Part shown: one piece after another, positions 57,450 to 64,000 of the stretch
How positions within the stretch are numbered: the stretch's first letter is position 1
How the letters are laid out: the number at the start of each line of letters is the position of its first letter
Assembly (NCBI GenBank): GCA_018826895.1
Contig: JAHJYA010000067.1
Location: 1-64,000, forward strand
Length of the DNA: 64,000 nt
Reading direction: 5' to 3'
From: Gammaproteobacteria bacterium
GTDB lineage: Bacteria; Pseudomonadota; Gammaproteobacteria; Pseudomonadales; Pseudomonadaceae
Translations under genes and position numbers: made by a program
The notes under the pieces: generated by a model
The model's input: only the letters and a program-made list of their open reading frames with translations
Database searches by the model: none
What the model was told of the DNA's origin: nothing

Positions 57450-57829
57450 AATACGCTATCGCTCAGAAGATCAAAAAGTAGTTGGTGATTTAGTTGAAGA
57501 GGTAACCTGACTCAGCCCGAGCAAGCGGCCATTGCAGCCGAAACGGATTCACGCCAGACGAACGCATATCAGAATTATTGTTCTTCTGGCGTGCTCAGGT
57601 GAAAACGCACGAGGCAGACCGGAAAACCAATATTGGACGCTTTGATCTAACCAGGACGAAAATACATAACGAAGCACCTCATCAATCACGCGCATGTATC
57701 GCAGCGGAGAAATGACGACATTATCCGGCATATCTCCAGCTATCAAAGCGATTGGCCCGCCACTTAAAGATCGAGCCTCGCAAGCGACAAGGGATAGAGG
57801 TTTAGCTGTGCTTAGACAAGCTCAATGAG
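57450..57829. other. Low-GC intergenic region at island's right edge
   Basis: No supported gene in these 380 nt. A minus-strand frame at 57549-57746 (65 codons) has no ribosome-binding site and matches nothing I recognise. GC content rises sharply at about 57.82 kb, where moaA ends, marking the probable boundary of the acquired segment. Confidence 0.45.
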
Positions 57830-58798
57830 CTAACCGCCAATGATCTTCATCACCGTCACGCCGCCGGCAAAGGCAATGTCCTGCTTGTCAGCCAGGGCCT
57901 TCACCAACAGGCCCTGCAAGGCAGGCAAGGCCTGATGACGCGGCTTATCCAGCAGGTCGCCGACATAGTGACGGTTGCTCGACGACAGGCAACCATGCAG
58001 CCAGCCAGTGGAGGACAGGCGCAGGCGCGAACAGGTACGGCAGAACGGCACGCTCTCGTTGGCAATGATGCCAAAGGTGCCTTCACCCGGAATCTCGTAG
58101 CGCAACGCCGTAGCATCCAGCGGCGCATCGGCCTGCACATAGTCGTAGTGCGCGGCGATCAGTTCGAGGAGTTCGGGCATGCCAACGAATTGCTGTGCAA
58201 AACCGGCACCCGGCTTTGATAGATGCCCCATGCGCATCAACTCGATAAAGCGCAGCTCGAACCCACGCTCCAGGCAGTACGCCAGCATCGGCAGCACCTG
58301 ATCCAGATTCTGCCCACGCAGCGGCACCATATTGAGCTTGATGCGCATGCCCGCGGCACGAGCCGCTTCGAGCCCCTCAAGGACAGTGGCCAGATCGCCT
58401 CCCCGGGCGATACGCCGAAAGGCTTCGGCATCCAGGGTATCGAGGGAAACGTTCAGCCGCTTGATACCGGCGTCCAGCAGCAAGGGCAGCTTGCGAGCCA
58501 ACAATTGGCCGTTGGTGGTCAGCCCGATGTCTTTCAACCCAAGCGACCCAATCCCGCGTACAAAAGCATCCAGCCTGGGGCTGACCAGGGGCTCACCGCC
58601 GGTAATACGCAGGCGCTCGATACCAGCCGCCTCGATCAGATAGGCCACCCCACGCACCAAGGCATCCGCCGACAGCTCATCCTGCGCCGCGACCAGGCGC
58701 TTGCCATCCGGCACACAGTAGGTGCAGGCGTAGTTGCAGGCAGCGGTCAGGCTGACGCGAAGATTGCGAAAGCGTCGGCCCTGGCGGTCAACGATCAT
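57830..58798 (-). CDS. moaA: GTP 3',8-cyclase MoaA
   Basis: A 322-residue radical SAM enzyme that converts GTP to 3',8-cyclo-GTP, the first step of molybdopterin synthesis. The SAM cluster is Cys21-x3-Cys25-x2-Cys28 (CNYACTYC), the C-terminal cluster Cys253/Cys256/Cys270 (FCRTC ... LHGC), and the chain ends with the obligatory Gly-Gly (KIIGG). The ATG at 58798 was chosen over a longer frame because homology begins there. It is the first core-like gene right of the island and stands alone, without other moa genes nearby. Confidence 0.94.
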   Translation of the reverse strand: MIVDRQGRRFRNLRVSLTAACNYACTYCVPDGKRLVAAQDELSADALVRGVAYLIEAAGIERLRITGGEPLVSPRLDAFVRGIGSLGLKDIGLTTNGQLLARKLPLLLDAGIKRLNVSLDTLDAEAFRRIARGGDLATVLEGLEAARAAGMRIKLNMVPLRGQNLDQVLPMLAYCLERGFELRFIELMRMGHLSKPGAGFAQQFVGMPELLELIAAHYDYVQADAPLDATALRYEIPGEGTFGIIANESVPFCRTCSRLRLSSTGWLHGCLSSSNRHYVGDLLDKPRHQALPALQGLLVKALADKQDIAFAGGVTVMKIIGG

Positions 58799-58882
58799 GG
58801 GGAAGACTCCGGTATGCGAACGGGCCGGAGTATATCGCTGCGCCCGGCCTTGGCACATCGACTATGCAGCCGATGAATAGGT

Positions 58883-59521
58883 TTAGCTCGGCGGTGTGTC
58901 GCCTTCGCGCTTACGCTTGTTGCCCATGCGCACGCCAATGTCCATGAGGAACTGGAAGAAACCTTCCTGATCCTCCAGCACGTTGCTCCAGAACGGCGAG
59001 TGGTAAAGCGCTACCGCGCCATGCACCAGCGCCCAGGCCGCGCAGTAATGGAAGTACGGCGGCACGTCTTCCAGCTTGCCCTCGGCGATGCGACCTTTAA
59101 TCAGTTGGGTCAGTCGCTCGAAGTTGGAGGCGCGAATCTTGTGCAGCTGCTCGACCATCTCCGGCACTTGATGACCCTTGACCACCTTCTCTTCCAGGCG
59201 ATCGAACAGGCGATAGCGCTGCGGGTCACGCATACGGAACTCGAAGTAGGCCCGCGACAGGGCTTCCTTGTCACGGTCGACATCGGCCGAATGCAGCAAG
59301 GCATTGAGGTCACGCTCATAGTCGAGCATCAGGCGCAGGTAGATCTCCGCCTTGGACTTGAAGTGCTTGTAGATGGTGCCTTTGCCGATACCCACGGCAT
59401 CAGCAATCATCTCGACGGTAACGCTGTCTTCCCCCTGATCGAGGAATAGTTTCAGCGCAGTGTCGAGAATCTCCTGCTCGCGCCGGCGAAACTCACGGAC
59501 CTTACGGGGTTCTTTCTGCAT
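58883..59521 (-). CDS. TetR-family transcriptional regulator
   Basis: A 212-residue TetR regulator. The HTH is at about 17-60 (LDTALKLFLDQGEDSVTVEMIADAVGIGKGTIYKHFKSK), followed by a helical C-terminal domain with FFQFLMDIGVRMGNKRKRE, a basic tail. It lies beside the rgsA-type RNA and tatD, as PA2957 does in PAO1 (from memory). Its target is unknown. The A/T-rich stretch upstream (59530-59640) is its probable control region. Confidence 0.87.
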   Translation of the reverse strand: MQKEPRKVREFRRREQEILDTALKLFLDQGEDSVTVEMIADAVGIGKGTIYKHFKSKAEIYLRLMLDYERDLNALLHSADVDRDKEALSRAYFEFRMRDPQRYRLFDRLEEKVVKGHQVPEMVEQLHKIRASNFERLTQLIKGRIAEGKLEDVPPYFHYCAAWALVHGAVALYHSPFWSNVLEDQEGFFQFLMDIGVRMGNKRKREGDTPPS

Positions 59522-59795
59522 AAAGGGACTAAACGGTCAAAAATCGAAGGGCCATATTATGCCTAAAAAACGCAAAATTGCACGGATCATCGACTATGTG
59601 TGCATTTTCAGTCACTTTTGCGTGCTTAACGTGCATTCCGGCATCGCAACCTGAATGCTCCCTCCTCCGCCAAACCCAAGCTCGCACCTGATCGCGACTG
59701 CACCCGGCCTCAGCAGCGGGTCAGGTATTCCAAATACGTTTAAAAACACCAAGGCGGTGACTGGACGATCGGCCAAGTTGACCAATACTCAAAAC

Positions 59796-59913
59796 CACTG
59801 GTGTGAACATCTCCCCCAAGTGCTCCACCAGGCAAGGTACCGTGGACCGCGTACCTTGATTTACTCCTAATGGTCTTAACCCGGATTCATCCCCCAGAAT
59901 CCGGGTTTTTTTT
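59796..59913 (+). ncRNA. rgsA: RgsA-like small regulatory RNA
   Basis: No protein gene is supported between tetR and tatD, yet a strong plus-strand terminator ends at 59913. A -10-like CAATACT (59783-59789) precedes it, giving an RNA of about 118 nt starting near 59796. It includes CTGGTGTGAACATCTCCCCC, the stem CAAGGTAC...GTACCTTG (59834-59858) and the terminator. In P. aeruginosa the RpoS-dependent sRNA RgsA is encoded in just this interval, upstream of tatD. Identification rests on position, size and terminator; its exact 5' end is estimated. Confidence 0.62.
59878..59913 (+). terminator. Terminator of the RgsA-like sRNA
   Basis: An 11-bp perfect stem AACCCGGATTC/GAATCCGGGTT with an 8-nt loop and a run of T to 59913. 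The T-run is on the plus strand only, so it serves the sRNA and not tatD. Confidence 0.88.
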
Positions 59914-59918
59914 GCCTG

Positions 59919-60704
59919 CTAACCGGCCACGCGGGCAAGCGGAAATAGCCGCTTGAAATTGGCCGTAGTCTGCTCGGCCAGCCCCTCAGGGCTGACGCCA
60001 CGCAGCGTCGCCAGGTAATCGGCAACTTCGCGAACGTACTGCGGCAGGTTTGGCTTGCCCCGGTGGGGCACGGGCGCCAGATAGGGTGAGTCGGTCTCCA
60101 CCAGCAGGCGATCGGTCGGAACTTGGCGAGCGACATCGCGCAGAGCCTCGGCATTGCGAAAGGTGACGATACCGGAAAGCGAAATATAGAAACCGATATC
60201 CAGGGCAGCCTTGGCCATCTCCCAATCTTCGGTAAAACAGTGCAACACGCCCGCTTGCGGCAAGTCGGCCTCACGCAGCAGCGCCAGGGTGTCGGCGCGC
60301 GCCTCACGCGTATGCACGATCACCGGTTTGCCGGTCATGCGGGCCGCCTCGAGGTGCAGACGGAACGACGCCTGCTGCAGCTCAGCGGACTCCGGCTCGT
60401 AGTGATAATCCAAGCCAGTTTCACCAATGGCCACCGCGTGCGGGTGCGCCAGCTCACCCAGCAGCCAGTCCAGAGCAGGCGCTGCGCCTGGCTGCAGATC
60501 CAGCGGGTGAATCCCGACCGAGCAATCGACATCCGCATAGCGCTCGCTCAACTGTTTGACGGTCGCCGCATTGTCAGCGCTTACACCGATGCACAGAAAA
60601 TGCCCGACCCCGCGCACACGTGCGGCATCCAGCGCTGCATCGAGGGAGCCGCCGTGGGCAGACAGATCGAGGCGATCAAGGTGGCAGTGGGAGTCGATAA
60701 GCAT
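59919..60704 (-). CDS. tatD: TatD-family metal-dependent DNase
   Basis: A 261-residue TIM-barrel hydrolase of the TatD family. Metal ligands are His6/His8 (DSHCHLD), Glu in GETGLDYHY, His in VIVHTREA and VLHCFTED, and the terminal Asp in LVETDSPYLAP. TatD proteins have 3'-5' exonuclease activity and a role in repair of oxidised DNA; the historic link with Tat export is not functional. It is the last gene of the leftward pilZ-cluster order mltG-tmk-holB-pilZ-tatD. Confidence 0.95.
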   Translation of the reverse strand: MLIDSHCHLDRLDLSAHGGSLDAALDAARVRGVGHFLCIGVSADNAATVKQLSERYADVDCSVGIHPLDLQPGAAPALDWLLGELAHPHAVAIGETGLDYHYEPESAELQQASFRLHLEAARMTGKPVIVHTREARADTLALLREADLPQAGVLHCFTEDWEMAKAALDIGFYISLSGIVTFRNAEALRDVARQVPTDRLLVETDSPYLAPVPHRGKPNLPQYVREVADYLATLRGVSPEGLAEQTTANFKRLFPLARVAG

Positions 60705-60790
60705 CAGAAAGCCTCAAACAGAAAGCCACACGCCACACACAAAAGCGCCAGCGCTTTCCTGTTGCTTGCGGCCTGCAGCGTGGGGTGTTG

Positions 60791-61147
60791 TTACATGGTG
60801 TGAGTGGGCCGATCGGACTTCAGCGCACCGGCCAGGTAGGTCTCGATCTTGTTACGCGCGGTGTTGTCACCATCGTTGAACTGCACGCCAACCCCGGCGG
60901 CACGGTTGCCCTGGGCACCCTTGGGAGTAATCCAGACCACCTTACCGGCGACCGGAATTTTTTCCGGCTCGTCCATCAGGTTGAGCAGCATGAAGACTTC
61001 GTCACCCAGCTTGTAGCTCTTGTTGGTCGGGATGAACAACCCGCCGTTCTTGATGAAGGGCATATAGGCGGCATAGAGCACGGACTTGTCCTTGATGGTC
61101 AAAGACAAGATACCGTTACGCGGACCCAGATTAGGTGGCAAGCTCAT
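60791..61147 (-). CDS. pilZ: Type IV pilus assembly protein PilZ
   Basis: A 118-residue PilZ-fold protein that acts with PilF/FimX in pilus assembly. It begins MSLPPNLGPRNGILSLTIKD and ends SDRPTHTM, nearly identical to P. aeruginosa PilZ. The c-di-GMP-binding RxxxR motif is missing, as in the founding member, so it acts by protein contact. It lies 36 nt downstream of holB in the same operon. Confidence 0.95.
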   Translation of the reverse strand: MSLPPNLGPRNGILSLTIKDKSVLYAAYMPFIKNGGLFIPTNKSYKLGDEVFMLLNLMDEPEKIPVAGKVVWITPKGAQGNRAAGVGVQFNDGDNTARNKIETYLAGALKSDRPTHTM

Positions 61148-61183
61148 GCGGTATTCCTGGTAAGTGTTACATGTCGCCCGATT

Positions 61184-62804
<1,621 letters not shown>

Positions 62805-63860
62805 TTATTCGGTTACAGGCTGCTGCGTAGGGGCTGGGCTGGATCGGTAATCGGCCCGGCGATTGAGCTGATACTCGCGTACCGCCCGGTTGTGCGCCTC
62901 AAGGGTTGTGGAGAATACATGGCTGCCATCGCCCCGGGCGACAAAGTACAGACTCTTGCCGTCCACCGGATGCAGCGCCGCATGAATCGCCTCACGCCCG
63001 ACCAGGGCTATCGGCGTCGGCGGCATGCCGTCGATCACGTAGGTGTTGTAAGGCGTTGGCTCACGCAGGTGAGCGCGGGTCAGGCGGCCGTTGTAGCGCT
63101 CGCCCAAGCCATAGATAACGGTCGGGTCGGTCTGCAACCGCATACCGATACGCAAACGACGCACGAAGACCCCGGCGATCTCGCCGCGTTCCTGAGGCAC
63201 ACCGGTCTCCTTCTCGATCATCGACGCCATGATCAGCGCCTCGTAGGGGTCACGGTAAGGTAATCCCTCGGCACGCTTGGCCCACTCTTCCGCCAGCACG
63301 TTCTCTAAGCGGGTGTGCGCCTGCTTGAGCAGGTCAAAATCACTCATGCCACGCACGAAACGATAGGTATCAGGGAAGAAACGCCCTTCGGGATTCATCC
63401 CTGGTGCGCCCAAACGCGTCATCAGCTCAGCATCACTGACCCCGTCCAGGGTCTGCTGCAGCTTCTCCTGGCGCGCCAGCGCGCTGCGTACCTGGCGGAA
63501 GCTCCAGCCCTCGACCAACGTCAGGCTGTATTGCACGACCTCCCCCTGGCGCCACATGGTCAACAGGTCACGCGCGTTCTGGCCGGCGGTCAGACGATAC
63601 TCACCGCTATGCAGTGGTTGATCTTTGAGATTGAAACGCCAATAGAGGCGCAACCAAAAGGCGTCATCCAGCACGCCGTCGGCCTCCAGGCGATTGAGTA
63701 CGCCACCCGGCGTGGCGCCTGCTGGCACATCAATCAGCCGCTCTTCACTGACATTCAGGGGCTGCTCCAGCGCAGCCTGTTGGCGCCAGGCACCAAAGCC
63801 CAACGTCAGGCCGGCAAACAGCACCGCACCTTCAAGCAATAGCAAAAATAGACGTATCAC
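62805..63860 (-). CDS. mltG: Endolytic murein transglycosylase MltG
   Basis: A 351-residue YceG/MltG. A single N-terminal TM (about 2-22) is followed by a LysM-like domain and the catalytic domain with Glu216 in MASMIEKETG, then QTDPTVIYG and the end HYR-like tail. It cleaves nascent glycan strands and sets peptidoglycan chain length. It starts with GTG 3 nt after the pabC stop and belongs to the pabC-mltG-tmk-holB-pilZ run. Confidence 0.95.
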   Translation of the reverse strand: MIRLFLLLLEGAVLFAGLTLGFGAWRQQAALEQPLNVSEERLIDVPAGATPGGVLNRLEADGVLDDAFWLRLYWRFNLKDQPLHSGEYRLTAGQNARDLLTMWRQGEVVQYSLTLVEGWSFRQVRSALARQEKLQQTLDGVSDAELMTRLGAPGMNPEGRFFPDTYRFVRGMSDFDLLKQAHTRLENVLAEEWAKRAEGLPYRDPYEALIMASMIEKETGVPQERGEIAGVFVRRLRIGMRLQTDPTVIYGLGERYNGRLTRAHLREPTPYNTYVIDGMPPTPIALVGREAIHAALHPVDGKSLYFVARGDGSHVFSTTLEAHNRAVREYQLNRRADYRSSPAPTQQPVTE

Positions 63861-63863
63861 GAA

Positions 63864-64000
63864 TCAACAGCCTGCCAGATGGCCAACGAAGCCCTGCAGT
63901 TTACGGGTCAGCGGGCCAACCGGCCAGTCATGCGCACCCAGCGCTCTTACCGGCCAGATACCGTACTGGCTGTTACAGAGCAACACCTCATCCGCTGCGA
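63864..64000 (-). CDS. pabC: Aminodeoxychorismate lyase, C-terminal part
   Basis: The C-terminal 44 codons of a class IV aminotransferase-fold enzyme that releases pyruvate from 4-amino-4-deoxychorismate to give p-aminobenzoate for folate. Visible sequence DEVLLCNSQYGIWPV is the family's conserved C-terminal motif, with the typical end LTRKLQGF. The N-terminal part, with the PLP lysine, lies beyond the window. Its stop is 3 nt before mltG, and this gene order is the usual Pseudomonas one. Confidence 0.92.
   Translation of the reverse strand, partial: AADEVLLCNSQYGIWPVRALGAHDWPVGPLTRKLQGFVGHLAGC

Noticed and set aside
57549..57746. 65-codon minus-strand frame at the right edge of the island
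   Set aside because: No ribosome-binding site and no recognisable motif, in a region of random low-GC sequence.
59655..59870. 71-codon plus-strand frame overlapping the sRNA
   Set aside because: Proline/serine/threonine-rich random composition. The terminator and promoter fit an RNA gene instead.

Overview
This window is the chromosome of a Pseudomonas species outside the P. aeruginosa core group. The evidence is high-GC coding with strong third-position GC bias, Pseudomonas-only families, REP-type palindromes, and long runs of genes in the order I remember from P. aeruginosa PAO1 (sagS-ospR-gpx-msrB-alaA-htpX; deaD-crotonase-PA2842-DAHP synthase; atuRABCDEFG; etfBA/ETF-QO; tetR-rgsA-tatD-pilZ-holB-tmk-mltG-pabC). 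Synteny statements are from memory, not from a search.

Layout. 0-0.4 kb: a leftward tRNA operon Glu-Gly-Glu with a clear promoter. 0.5-12 kb: a redox and stress block: a glutathione S-transferase, a GAF-type free methionine sulfoxide reductase coupled to a DUF815 ATPase, the biofilm hybrid kinase SagS, the thiol regulator OspR with its glutathione peroxidase target and a palindromic operator, MsrB, alanine aminotransferase AlaA, an SDR, and the heat-shock membrane protease HtpX behind an RpoH-type promoter. 12-20.5 kb: DEAD-box helicase, crotonase, spermidine-synthase-like protein, class II DAHP synthase, a CBS-domain histidine kinase paired with a tandem-receiver response regulator, and a CPBP protease. 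A 184-bp MITE-like element lies at 20.8 kb.

21.9-32.2 kb is the acyclic terpene utilisation cluster atuR-atuABCDEFG for citronellol/geraniol catabolism, with two identical, oppositely oriented AtuR operators between atuR and atuA and several REP palindromes between the genes; atuH is absent. It is followed by an ESPR-type autotransporter and a lipoprotein hydrolase. 36-43.7 kb runs leftward: a vWA lipoprotein, ECF sigma factor and putative anti-sigma factor in one translationally coupled operon, a MocR regulator with paired operators, OmpA-like and DUF4398 lipoproteins, and a periplasmic binding protein. 43.9-47.6 kb carries the electron transfer flavoprotein and ETF-ubiquinone oxidoreductase, divergent around a PsrA-type site; these take electrons from acyl-CoA dehydrogenases such as AtuD.

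48.9-57.8 kb looks like an acquired segment. GC is visibly lower, intergenic spaces are long, and it holds an AraC regulator, an RND pump of the VDN/VNN type without an outer-membrane channel gene, outer-membrane phospholipase A, and a Tat-signal NmrA-fold protein. 57.8-64 kb returns to conserved chromosome: moaA, a TetR regulator, an RgsA-like small RNA with its own terminator, then tatD, pilZ, holB, tmk, mltG and the 3' end of pabC, all leftward.
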